Below the pieces are notes generated by a model. It saw nothing but the letters and a program-made list of their open reading frames with translations. It did not search any database and was not told the origin of the DNA. Positions 1-6,812 of a stretch of DNA of 12,831 nt are shown piece after piece; the first letter of the stretch is position 1; the number at the start of each line of letters is the position of its first letter. A program made the translations under genes and the position numbers. Source of the DNA: CAZQYC01 sp043746555. GTDB taxonomy: Bacteria > Pseudomonadota > Gammaproteobacteria > Steroidobacterales > Steroidobacteraceae. The DNA is taken from contig JAYTQU010000043.1 in assembly GCA_043746555.1 (NCBI GenBank), forward strand, positions 1 to 12,831. The letters are read 5' to 3'.

Positions 1-94
1 CTGAAAAAGCGCAGCGTACACGGCAGTACGTGAGTATTTTTCAGGCCGTTGCAACGCCGCACCGCGCGCTTCAGCGCAACCTGACAAAGTAGAA
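1..94 (-). repeat. MITE-like inverted-repeat element, copy 1 (cut by window edge)
   Basis: The reverse complement of this stretch matches positions 709-802 over 94 bases with three substitutions, so the two are copies of one element in opposite orientation. It ends at 77-94 with CAACCTGACAAAGTAGAA, the 18-bp terminal inverted repeat seen at both ends of copy 2. About 50 bp of the element lies beyond the window start. It has no coding capacity. Internal self-complementary segments (for example GCGCTTCAGCGC near 66-77) suggest folding. The parent element is not recognised. Confidence 0.8.
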
Positions 95-465
95 CTAATT
101 CGACGTCGCAAAGGTACTGCCATTTCCTTAAGTCAGCCTTAAGGCTATTCGCGATTCGTGCGAATCGGTTGAATACAACACTTCGACGCAGCGCTTCTCG
201 ATCTGAATACTGCTCGTCGACGCGCACGGCCAGGTCAAGTATGCAAGTCCCTCCGTGGCAAAGATCACCGGCTATGGCGCCACTTCGAAACAAGACGCCC
301 ACGGGTATGTCCGCTTACGCCTAAATTGGACTCCGTGCGCGAACGACGGCGCTACTCGCTTGACCGATCTGCCCCGTTCGCGCGTATAGTTCGACGGACA
401 ATTTAACCTTCCGTCGTTCAGCGATTCCGATTTGACTCGCGCATATCGTCAAGGAAGCAATTCTC
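95..465. other. Gene-poor stretch between repeat copy 1 and the glycosyltransferase remnant
   Basis: No intact gene is visible in these 371 bases. The stretch contains a PAS-like scrap (listed separately), a perfect 7-bp-arm palindrome at 152-167 (CGATTCG-TG-CGAATCG), and a ribosome-binding sequence AAGGA at 451-455 serving the GTG start at 466. No clear promoter was found. Confidence 0.6.
207..290 (+). pseudogene. PAS-domain-like fragment
   Basis: The frame starting at 207 reads ILLVDAHGQVKYASPSVAKI followed by TGYG. This resembles the first strands and helix of a PAS sensor domain, where a D-x-x-G-x-V-x-Y-x-S-P-S-x-x-x-x-x-G-Y pattern is typical. A TGA lies directly upstream (204-206), the resemblance fades after about 28 residues, and the frame closes with TAG at 387-389. 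No start codon or partner domain (histidine kinase, GGDEF) is visible. I read it as a relic of a sensor gene. The match rests on one short motif and could be coincidental. Confidence 0.4.
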
Positions 466-732
466 GTGAGATTTACCGTAGTGACGTCAGGAAGCGAAGG
501 CGATACGCGTCCGCTGGCCGCGCTTTGTCGAGGATTGATGGATGCGGGTCATCAAGTTCGTTTGTTTGCGGAACAATCGACGCTCGGCTTTGCACAAACG
601 CTTGGTGTTCCGACGCAGGCGCTCGCGGGGGATATCCGGTCGGCGCAACTGACGGGTCACCCAATGCAGAAAATCCCACTTGCCGATGCGTTGACATCCT
701 GGGAGAAATTCTACTTTGTCAGGTTGCGCTGA
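466..732 (+). pseudogene. Glycosyltransferase (UGT/MGT-type, GT1/GT28-like) N-terminal remnant truncated by a repeat element
   Basis: The N-terminus MRFTVVTSGSEGDTRPLAAL and the following GLMDAGHQVRLFAEQSTLG are characteristic of UDP-glycosyltransferases that glycosylate small lipophilic acceptors: a nucleotide-fold strand, the G-S-x-G-D-x-R-P motif, then a second beta-alpha unit. The GTG start at 466 has AAGGA 10 bases upstream. About 81 family-like residues remain of a protein usually above 400. At 709 the reading frame runs into the inverted-repeat element at 709-852 and stops at TGA 730-732 inside it. No 3' part of a glycosyltransferase appears after the element, so this is insertion plus loss of the downstream part, not a simple interruption. 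The sugar donor, acceptor and C-terminal nucleotide-binding domain are gone, so no activity is expected. Confidence 0.82.
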
Positions 733-852
733 AGCGCGCGGTGCGGCGTTGCACCGGCCTTAAAAATACTCACGTATTGCCGTGTACGCTGCGCTTTTTC
801 AGGCCGTTGCGCCTTGCCCCGCATCGCCTGATCCCAACCTGACAAAGTAGAA
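709..852 (+). repeat. MITE-like inverted-repeat element, copy 2 (complete, 144 bp)
   Basis: The element is bounded by perfect 18-bp terminal inverted repeats: TTCTACTTTGTCAGGTTG at 709-726 and its complement CAACCTGACAAAGTAGAA at 835-852. The interior is rich in smaller inverted repeats (GGTGC...GCACC; GGCCTTAAAAA facing TTTTTCAGGCC). It has no ORF of its own, so it would have to be mobilised in trans if it moves at all. It lies inverted relative to copy 1 at 97% identity over the shared 94 bases. CTAA follows the right end (853-856). GAAA precedes the left end, so there is no clean target-site duplication. It terminates the glycosyltransferase gene. Confidence 0.85.
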
Positions 853-1140
853 CTAAGCGCGCGATAGAAAACTCGATCTTGCAATAAAGCCACTTGGATT
901 CAATCGATCGAGTGTCCGCTATCGAGGAAATCGAAGGGCTGGTTGACCGACTGTTCTTGGTCGGCTTGATCCTTTCGTTGTTGTACAATACTTTTCACCT
1001 TCGCATGGTCGGTGACCGGGAAGCCGCAATCAGCCGCAACTCGCTGTCTACGATGCTGAGTCTCGGCGCAACAATTGGAGATGTTTGGATTGCCGATTCG
1101 CTGCTACCATCCAACATACGTAAGACTGACGGAGTCGTAG
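853..1140. other. Intergenic stretch upstream of the small exported-protein pair
   Basis: There is no supported gene here. An open frame from a TTG at 894 runs into the next gene and encodes one hydrophobic segment, but it has no recognisable family and overlaps the better-supported start at 1141 by 86 bases. A TACAAT sequence at 984-989 resembles a -10 box, but no -35 box lies at proper spacing. GGAG at 1131-1134 is the ribosome-binding site for the ATG at 1141. Confidence 0.5.
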
Positions 1141-1818
1141 ATGCATCGAATAGCAATTGCAGGGTTGTCTGTTTTGGTTTGCACGGTGGGATGCGTTCTC
1201 ACGAAGCCAACCGCTTCGAATTCTAGTGCAACACCGGTATCAAACTCAAAGTCGCAGACTTCTGAATTGCCTGATTATTCCGTAGCATCAAAGAGTGGAC
1301 GTGCGCCATCGCCCGCAACCGACAATCGCGCGCAATCGGCACAGAATTCAATTGCCGCGGCGACACGCTCTGAAGATACGACGAATCGCGCGGACGTTGC
1401 GCGGAGCGAGTCGCTTACTGCGAAGAGTTCTGCGAAGCCGGTAACTCCAGATAAAGCTACGATGCAGCCGGAAACCCAAGCCGCCACTTCGGCTCCAGTC
1501 GTCAAGACGTCGGGATCGCCGCCGCTTGATTTGGCTACATTGCAGCAGCGCTTAAGAGAAACTCACGCTATTGGCGTGTTCGCTAAGCTTTCTCTCAAGA
1601 ATCAGATCGACGATTTGCTCGGTGAGTTTCGCGATTTCTACGCCGGTAAAATGAAAACCCCGCTGGCGCGCCTGCGAGAGCGCTATGATCTATTGGTTAT
1701 CAAGGTGCTCACTTTATTGCAGGACAGCGATTCATCGCTCGCAGCGGCTATCTCGGCATCGCGAGAAGCAATCTGGAGCATTCTCGCGGACCCCAAAAAG
1801 TTCACGCAAATAAGTTAG
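1141..1818 (+). CDS. Putative lipoprotein with a low-complexity linker and conserved-looking C-terminal helical domain
   Basis: The 225-residue product starts at an ATG with GGAG six bases upstream. Residues 1-18 form a short hydrophobic signal ending in TVGC, a plausible lipobox with lipidation at Cys18. Residues 20-125 are a Ser/Thr/Ala/Pro-rich, probably disordered spacer. Residues 126-220 form a compact, predicted helical region (L-x-x-R-L-R-E-T-x-A-I-G-V-F-x-K-L-S-L-K-N-Q, later REAIWSILADPKKF). This region resembles uncharacterised gammaproteobacterial periplasmic proteins; I cannot attach a named domain. The likely location is the periplasmic face of a membrane, with the linker reaching into the periplasm. 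The next gene follows after 15 bases on the same strand, so the two are probably co-transcribed. Function is unknown. It appears intact. Confidence 0.75.
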   Translation: MHRIAIAGLSVLVCTVGCVLTKPTASNSSATPVSNSKSQTSELPDYSVASKSGRAPSPATDNRAQSAQNSIAAATRSEDTTNRADVARSESLTAKSSAKPVTPDKATMQPETQAATSAPVVKTSGSPPLDLATLQQRLRETHAIGVFAKLSLKNQIDDLLGEFRDFYAGKMKTPLARLRERYDLLVIKVLTLLQDSDSSLAAAISASREAIWSILADPKKFTQIS

Positions 1819-1833
1819 ACGACGGGAGCTATC

Positions 1834-2079
1834 ATGAGTCAGCACTTAATTATGCTTGCAGTTGCGTCGACGTTACTTTACGCCGCATCTTCGTACGGCG
1901 CCGAAGACGCATCGTTCAAGGATCTCAAAGCAACGATCGCATTACAGGGCATGTCATGCGATCAAGTGGTGAAGGCGAAACGCAACGGCGACAGCGACTA
2001 CACTGTCTCTTGTAAGGATGGCAATCGCTATCGCGTTTTTGTGAATGCGCAGGGACGCGTCATAGTCCAAAAACAATAA
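1834..2079 (+). CDS. Small secreted hypothetical protein
   Basis: The product has 81 residues, with an ATG preceded by GGGAG at suitable spacing. Residues 1-22 look like a Sec signal peptide with a cleavage site after Y-G-A, giving a mature protein of about 59 residues that begins EDASF. Two cysteines (42 and 60) could form a periplasmic disulphide. The C-terminal half (DYTVSCKDGNRYRVFVNAQGRV) reads like a small beta-meander with G-rich turns, a layout common in small periplasmic proteins, but I do not recognise the family. It sits 15 bases after the putative lipoprotein, so they likely share a transcript. No function is proposed. Confidence 0.68.
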   Translation: MSQHLIMLAVASTLLYAASSYGAEDASFKDLKATIALQGMSCDQVVKAKRNGDSDYTVSCKDGNRYRVFVNAQGRVIVQKQ

Positions 2080-2262
2080 CCCGCGAATCTTTGCGTCTGG
2101 CGAGTACTTTATGCTTTTGCAGCCTAGAATTCCCGACAGTTTACGCGAGCGCTTTTGGCGGCAGAAACAAGTGGACCCCGACTATACCGAAAAGGACTTT
2201 GCGTCGGCGACCCGGTCTCATTGTCGAGCCACGCATGTGGCAGAGTCCGCTGCGAAATAGAA

Positions 2263-2952
2263 TTAGTAATAGGTGACTGTTAGCAGCGGCGCATGAAACT
2301 GTCGATTCGACCCAGTAGTGTCGTTAATTTCAAGCAATACAGGGATAGGTGGACCTAAATCCTCCAATACGCGCAGCTGAAAGTCCATGACTCTCAGCCG
2401 CTGTGCTTCCACCATCAGAGAAGTCACATCAATTGACACGTTGGTACCGACATCAGCTGGAGAAAGCGATATGACTCTTGCGAACGTCAGCTGCGGCTGC
2501 ACCGTACGATCAAAATCAGTCGCAAGCAGCGTCGGTGGTTGAAAGGACACAAGCTCGATACGAATGGAAATCCTGCCGTCAATGGGTTGGATATTTTTGA
2601 CAAATAAATCAAGGAACGCTGAATCGATGGTGGTGTAAACCGGTATCCCTCCAGCACCTGTCAGTGGGAAGTCTAGGAACGCCCTGAACTCCGTGAATCC
2701 GACAGGATCGATGCCGGCGAACACACTTTGAACAGATGGAGACATCCCCTGGGTTACATTCAATGAAGTCGGCGATGTCTGTTCGATATCGCCGTCCAAA
2801 CCAGAGTCGCTAAGTATTTGGGTAGTGGTTGTCGGCGGTGCGACATAGCCACCGCCATGGTTACCGCCACCGTCATAGTTACCGCCACCGCACCCTGCAA
2901 GGCTGATCGAGGCGCAGATTATGGCAGTCGTGACTGTTCTAACGTAGATCAT
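2263..2952 (-). CDS. Lipoprotein with possible DNRLRE-like beta-sandwich domain
   Basis: The product is 229 residues with a classical lipobox (L-A-G-C, lipidation at Cys21), followed by a Gly/Asn-rich stretch (GGGNYDGGGNHGGGY) and a Pro/Thr linker. From about residue 55 to the end, alternating hydrophobic strands appear: IDSAFLDLFVKN, RISIRIELVSF, then VSIDVTSLMVEAQ and MDFQLRVL. This order (an aliphatic strand describing an 'x-L-x-L-y' first element, an 'ISI' strand, then 'x-x-D-V-T-x-L-V' and 'F-x-L-R') resembles DNRLRE-type cell-surface modules; I infer the fold from pattern only. The start has AGGAAA a few bases upstream. A 15-bp palindrome at 3001-3015 lies about 50 bases upstream. It is probably an envelope-anchored surface or periplasmic protein with unknown ligand. 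Confidence 0.72.
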   Translation of the reverse strand: MIYVRTVTTAIICASISLAGCGGGNYDGGGNHGGGYVAPPTTTTQILSDSGLDGDIEQTSPTSLNVTQGMSPSVQSVFAGIDPVGFTEFRAFLDFPLTGAGGIPVYTTIDSAFLDLFVKNIQPIDGRISIRIELVSFQPPTLLATDFDRTVQPQLTFARVISLSPADVGTNVSIDVTSLMVEAQRLRVMDFQLRVLEDLGPPIPVLLEINDTTGSNRQFHAPLLTVTYY

Positions 2953-3309
2953 CGCGGTTTCCTGTTGTCATCTATATCAAAGGAGCGAACAGCGGCTCAG
3001 GCACACTCAGTGTGCTGATACCACGAACTCAATTGCCCGATTACCGTATATGCGTTCCTCCTCCGCATCTGTGCGGTTGCGAACCCAGTCCGCCGCTTTT
3101 GCACCGCCACCAAGGAAACAACATCAGGGAACTCGATTCAAGCACACTTTCCATCTTGGTGACGGCTTAACGCTGGCAAACGATTGTCAACCGATCGATA
3201 CACAAAGACTTAATGCAGCGCCATTTAACTACACCATCGCTTAACGTTTGCTGAATGGTGGTGTGTATCGGAGCTTCCGGAGAGTACGTAGCAAAAAGTC
3301 AGTGACCCA
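2953..3309. other. Intergenic stretch between the lipoprotein and the hydrolase remnant
   Basis: It holds the 5' region of the minus-strand lipoprotein, including a palindrome at 3001-3015. No recognisable gene was found on either strand. Open frames at 3050-3244 (+) and 3241-3537 (-) have no family resemblance. Part of it may be unrecognisable 5' sequence of the hydrolase pseudogene that follows. Confidence 0.5.
3001..3015. promoter_or_regulatory. Near-perfect 15-bp palindrome, possible operator
   Basis: GCACACTCAGTGTGC has 7-bp arms around a single central base. It lies 49 bases upstream of the start of the minus-strand lipoprotein at 2952, where a repressor or activator site would be plausible. 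No convincing -35/-10 pair was identified next to it, so the role is inference. Confidence 0.3.
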
Positions 3310-3643
3310 GTGCCAATACATGATCCGCTGGCGGCAAGAAACCCGCCGAACAATGCGCCGCCCAAAGATCATTTCACAGTCGTCTATTGGGATCCGCGCT
3401 ATGGAGGTCACTCGCTCGATCCATTTGCATCCGTGCCGAAACAGCTCACGATCGATCGGTATGCGGATGATCTCGGTATTCCGGTCGATGGCTTGCGCGC
3501 CCGATTTCACAAAGACAAGGTCGTATTGCTCGGGCATTCAAAATGAATTTGTTTGGTTCGAAAACTCGGCCCACAGCCCGAACTTTGAAGAGTCGGTGAA
3601 GTTCAACGAGTGGATCGTTCATCAATTACGCGGCATAAACTGA
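3310..3643 (+). pseudogene. Alpha/beta hydrolase (proline-iminopeptidase-like) with central deletion and frameshift
   Basis: The frame from 3310 reads DHFTVVYWDPRYGG...LTIDRYADDLG...KVVLLGHS. This is the classic alpha/beta-hydrolase run from the strand before the oxyanion region (VVYWD-x-R-G-x-G in relatives) to the G-H-S part of the nucleophile elbow. Directly after GHS, at about 3540, the frame is lost. In the neighbouring frame (about 3545-3643) the family C-terminus follows at once: FVWFENSAHSPNFEES, containing the catalytic-histidine motif (S-A-H-x-P), then KFNEWIVHQL and a stop. Everything normally between the serine and the histidine, well over 100 residues including the acid residue, is missing. 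The remaining 5' end is degenerate (GTG at 3310, no HGGPG motif). It was a soluble hydrolase or peptidase and is non-functional now. Confidence 0.82.
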
Positions 3644-3802
3644 AATACGCTCATGCCGAAGCTTTGGAGCGCGACTATTCCTATGTCTGCCTTGCTGCGA
3701 ACTAGACCACGTGATCAAGCGGCCGCTCCCGTTCGCTTTGGCGCTTTCGTACTCCGCTATTTCCCACGTCGTCCGCACATCTGCCGCGCGGTTGCGTTTT
3801 TT

Positions 3803-4182
3803 CTAACACGAATAGGTGAGCGATAAATCAACATCGCGCCTCGCGGCTGCGACAAAGCCAACGCGACCGAGATGCCACCGCAAAGACCGCCCCATGCGAG
3901 CACTTGCCATGCGCGGCGCGGCAGACTGAAAGAGTTGCGAAAACTTACGACCGGCGCGGTAGCGGTCAGCAGTCGATCGAACAATGTCACGACAATCACA
4001 GTGATCGCCGGCATGACGACAGCAAAAGAGAATTTGATCAGAATGACCTCCACGCCGATGAGTATGACTGGCGCGATGCTCATCACGCCGATGCTCGGCG
4101 GCAAACCGATGAAGCGACGATTGACGTACGCCATGAGCGCCGTCACCACCGAACATATCGCTCCAATATCCACGGCATGCAT
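3803..4182 (-). pseudogene. CPA1-family Na+/H+ antiporter with internal deletion and 3' frameshift
   Basis: The reading begins at ATG 4182 with HAVDIGAICSVVTALMAYVN and RRFIGLPPSIGVMSIA, the first transmembrane helix and L-P-x-x-I-G-V-M motif of cation:proton antiporters of the CPA1/NhaP type. At about 4070 it jumps, in frame, to PVILIGVEV...DRLLTATAPVVSF...WGGLCGGISVALALS, the late part of the same family (W-G-G-L-R-G-G-I-S-V-A-L-A-L in relatives; here Arg is Cys). Some 250 of roughly 400 residues, including the ion-binding Asp helices, are absent. Near 3835-3845 a frameshift separates SVALALS from RDVDLSLTYSC, which ends with TAG at 3803-3805 in the other frame. An open frame starting at 4377 overlaps the neighbouring lipoprotein and is an artefact. 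Not functional as an antiporter. Confidence 0.82.
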
Positions 4183-4277
4183 CTTCGCCAATTGAAACCG
4201 GATCGCCGGGCGCAATTCTTTTTTGTGCGCGAGGTAACGTGGAATTGTTTTTCCTCGCTTTTGCCGATGGCGCTTTC

Positions 4278-4667
4278 TCAGCGATCCGGTCCCGCGTTGG
4301 TTCCGCCGATTTGAATACCGATCGACGCATTGCGACCGACGGTGGAGCACACGGACGATAACGTCACGTACTGCCAAATCTTAGCCGCTTTAGGATGATC
4401 GTTATCGATGAGCAATCGTGTAATGCCGGCATGAGCAAATGACGATGCAACCGACCACGCGACCACTGCTTTTTCTTTGGGTCTCTCGCCAAGCAGCCAC
4501 GCAGATTCCACTTCGACATATCTCGAATCGCGCGTGAGACTCAGCGTTTGCGCAGTATCGATTGCATGCATCGCCTGCCAGGCAACTTCATTGGGCTCCC
4601 GTAACGCGGCGCAGCCGGTAAGCAACGCCATCGAAATCGAACACACAAGAGCGGTGAGACGCGGCAT
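4278..4667 (-). CDS. Small lipoprotein, uncharacterised
   Basis: I chose the ATG at 4667 rather than the longer frame from 4745, because it directly begins a lipoprotein signal: MPRLTALVCSISMALLTGC, lipobox L-T-G-C with lipidation at Cys19. The longer form would bury this signal 26 residues in. AGGG lies about 11 bases upstream. The mature protein of about 110 residues has conserved-looking elements: WQAMHAIDTAQTLSL, ESAWLLGERPKEKAVVAW, a hydrophobic SFAHAGITRLL, and a C-terminal GRNASIGIQIGG. It resembles uncharacterised proteobacterial lipoproteins of similar size, and no function can be assigned. Unlike its downstream neighbour, the antiporter remnant, it appears full length. It ends at TGA 4278-4280. 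Confidence 0.7.
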   Translation of the reverse strand: MPRLTALVCSISMALLTGCAALREPNEVAWQAMHAIDTAQTLSLTRDSRYVEVESAWLLGERPKEKAVVAWSVASSFAHAGITRLLIDNDHPKAAKIWQYVTLSSVCSTVGRNASIGIQIGGTNAGPDR

Positions 4668-4868
4668 ACGCAATGAACCCTGAACTTGTTCATCGTTTAT
4701 GTGCAGCCGAGCAATCGGCCTACGCAAAACGACGAGTAAACTCACTACGGTCTGCCACGAGCTAGGAAGACCGTTCCGTTGTGTGTATCGGCAGCGTCAG
4801 GTTGCGACTTGATCGAATCGGATCGGAGCGACCCGAAAGTGTGAGGTCACTTCGTGTTGGAACGATGG

Positions 4869-4888
4869 CGACACATTGCGTCGTGTCG
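4869..4888 (-). terminator. Weak hairpin just after the kinase stop codon
   Basis: CGACAC at 4869-4874 pairs with GTGTCG at 4883-4888 around an 8-base loop. It begins 8 bases beyond the minus-strand stop codon of the kinase/phosphatase gene. There is no T-run on that strand, so it would not be a canonical intrinsic terminator; the assignment is tentative. Confidence 0.25.
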
Positions 4889-4896
4889 GCGATTTT

Positions 4897-6633
4897 CTAA
4901 TGCTGACGAATCAACAACACGGCAACAATCAGCGCCAGAATAAGCGCCACGCCTTTCCAGAACGCCACGGGATTCCGTTCGATGAGCGGTACGCGAGTTC
5001 TATTTAGAAAGACGGCGTTCGGATGACGTAGATCGTATATGAACTCGGAGAGTTCTTCGTAGCGTTTGACAGGATTTGGATGAACCGCTTTACGTAGCAC
5101 ATCGTCGATCCACGCGGGAATTTCACGGTTTTTATTGAGTACAGAGTGGTACGCCAAGTTTCTTTGTGCGGCGACGGTTCTGGATTTGGCGACTTCGGCG
5201 CCGTATGGCAACTTGCCGGACAATAGCTGATACGTAATCACGCCCAACGAAAACAAGTCCGAACGCGGCGTTCCGTTTTCTCCCAAGAAGTATTCCGGTG
5301 CGGTGTATTGCGCAGTGCCGAGTATGTTGCTTCGTTCGGTCGGCGTGCCGATTTCCGTAATGCCTGCCACTCGCGTCGAGCCGAAGTCGATGATCTTCAC
5401 CGTGCCGGTGTTGTCGATCATGATGTTATCGGATCTTAAATCCTGATGGAGCATTTCAAGCCTGTGAAAGGCGAGCAGCCCCTTGGCGATTTGTTCAACG
5501 ATTCGACGCACCGTTTCCACATCCGGCTTTGGATTGTCGATCATCCATTGAGTCAATGTCTTCCCGTCGATGAATTCCGTCGCAACGTATAAGTAGTTGC
5601 GCTTGCGAGTTTGCGCACACGGTTTAAGCACGTACGCACTATTGATTCGCCGCGCGATCCAGTCTTCCATTAGAAATCGCTCCAAATAGACAGGGTCGCC
5701 TTGCAGATCGATGGACGGCGTTTTGATAATCACCTGAGTCTTCGACTCCTCGTCAACGGCGAGATAGACGTGACTGCGACTGCTGGCGTGAACCTCGCGA
5801 ACAATTCGGTATCCGTCGAAAAGCATTCTGGCTTCCAGCAGTGGCGGCGGCGGCAGTTCAGTCGCTTTTTGCGAAGCCTCGCCGGCACCGGACATCGGTA
5901 GCTCATCGATGCGCACGATCTGGACGGTCAGATTGTCGCTGCTACCTTGCTTATAAGCCTCGGCGACGATGCTCTTCGCTGCTGCATCTAGATCGAGTTC
6001 ATGTTCGTTGATGGCGTCGATGATGTAACCGGCATCGAAAAATTCATAAACGCCATCGGTTGTCAGCAAGAAGACTTCGCCCTTCTCGACTTGTAAAGCG
6101 TGATAGTCGATTTCAAGTTGAGGAGTACTGCCCAGCGCGCGACTCAGATAGCTCTTGTCCGGCGAAATCCAGACTCGATGATCGTTGGTCAGTTGCTCCA
6201 ACGACTTGTCATGCACTCGGTAGATTCGCGAATCGCCCACATGGAAAATGTGCGCCGTCGTAGACTTGATCACCATGGCGCTTAAGGTGCACACATAGCC
6301 TTTATCTTTGTCGTATCGATACTGGCTTTGAAATGTTTGCGAATGCAGCCACGAATTGGTCGCCGTCAAAACCTGATGTGCCGATTTTTTAACCGACCAT
6401 GCCTCCGACGTACAGAAATAATCTTCCAGAAAGCTCTTTACAGTCGCCTCGCTGGCGGCCTGACTTACGGCGCTACTGCTGATGCCGTCGGCCAATGCAA
6501 TGGCGATGCCTTTTGCGCTGAGCTGCGGCTCGTTAGGAATGTATGCGCCGTGAAAATCTTGATTGATTTCTTTGCGGCCCCTATCGGAATGCTGCCCAAT
6601 GGATATTTTTAGATGCGTGGGCATGCCTCTCAT
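4897..6633 (-). CDS. Bifunctional PP2C-type phosphatase / Ser-Thr protein kinase, membrane anchored
   Basis: The 578-residue fusion would remove and add phosphate on Ser/Thr of partner proteins at the cytoplasmic membrane. Residues 8-243 are a PP2C domain with metal-binding motifs D17-x-G...N24-Q-D26, A-D49-G50, G-D134-S-R, T-D193-G and S-D233-N. Residues 272-540 are a protein kinase. Its glycine loop is degenerate (GYRIVREVHASSRSHVYLA). It has V-I-I-K304, a catalytic loop H396-Q-D-L-R-S-D-N403 (Gln in place of the HRD Arg), D416-F-G and A-P-E-Y at 445-448. A C-terminal helix at 557-575 anchors it, leaving a three-residue tail. The length and domain order match the fusion found beside nitrate/nitrite assimilation genes in Pseudomonas and relatives. 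Here it follows the FNT transporter on the same strand after 166 bases, supporting a nitrogen-related role. ATG 6633 or 6624 could start it; neither has a good ribosome-binding site. It appears intact. Confidence 0.93.
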   Translation of the reverse strand: MRGMPTHLKISIGQHSDRGRKEINQDFHGAYIPNEPQLSAKGIAIALADGISSSAVSQAASEATVKSFLEDYFCTSEAWSVKKSAHQVLTATNSWLHSQTFQSQYRYDKDKGYVCTLSAMVIKSTTAHIFHVGDSRIYRVHDKSLEQLTNDHRVWISPDKSYLSRALGSTPQLEIDYHALQVEKGEVFLLTTDGVYEFFDAGYIIDAINEHELDLDAAAKSIVAEAYKQGSSDNLTVQIVRIDELPMSGAGEASQKATELPPPPLLEARMLFDGYRIVREVHASSRSHVYLAVDEESKTQVIIKTPSIDLQGDPVYLERFLMEDWIARRINSAYVLKPCAQTRKRNYLYVATEFIDGKTLTQWMIDNPKPDVETVRRIVEQIAKGLLAFHRLEMLHQDLRSDNIMIDNTGTVKIIDFGSTRVAGITEIGTPTERSNILGTAQYTAPEYFLGENGTPRSDLFSLGVITYQLLSGKLPYGAEVAKSRTVAAQRNLAYHSVLNKNREIPAWIDDVLRKAVHPNPVKRYEELSEFIYDLRHPNAVFLNRTRVPLIERNPVAFWKGVALILALIVAVLLIRQH

Positions 6634-6773
6634 ATTAGCGAACGATTCGACCGGTAAATAGCCTCGACCAACATCGTAGTCGATTTTGTCGGCCGAGGCC
6701 GTTTGATTCGGCCCGGAGATTCGCTCGGAGACTCAATTGGAGATATTTGCGCCTCACTCGCCAGACTTTCTGA

Positions 6774-6812
6774 TTATCCTCTCTTGTTATCCTCTCTTGT
6801 TATCCTCTCTTG
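6774..6812. repeat. Three perfect tandem copies of a 13-bp unit at the transporter's 3' end
   Basis: TTATCCTCTCTTG occurs at 6774-6786, 6787-6799 and 6800-6812 without mismatch. On the minus strand the unit reads CAAGAGAGGATAA. The first coding copy (6800-6812) supplies the end of the transporter gene including its TAA stop, and the two further copies lie downstream. The protein is unaffected because translation stops in the first copy. Confidence 0.95.

Noticed and set aside
966..989. Promoter with TTGATC and TACAAT
   Set aside because: The boxes are 12 bases apart instead of about 17, and the next start is 150 bases away.
894..1226. Open frame of 110 codons with one hydrophobic segment
   Set aside because: It starts at TTG without a ribosome-binding site, matches no family I know, and overlaps the better-supported gene starting at 1141.
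2091..2276. Open frames in the gap before the minus-strand lipoprotein
   Set aside because: Short, without ribosome-binding site or recognisable motif in any frame.
4278..4745. Longer form of the small lipoprotein
   Set aside because: The added 26 residues would precede a perfect lipoprotein signal peptide; the internal ATG at 4667 is the sensible start.
4796..4806. GTCAGGTTGCG, matching part of the repeat-element end
   Set aside because: Only 11 bases match and the flanking element sequence is absent; chance is sufficient.
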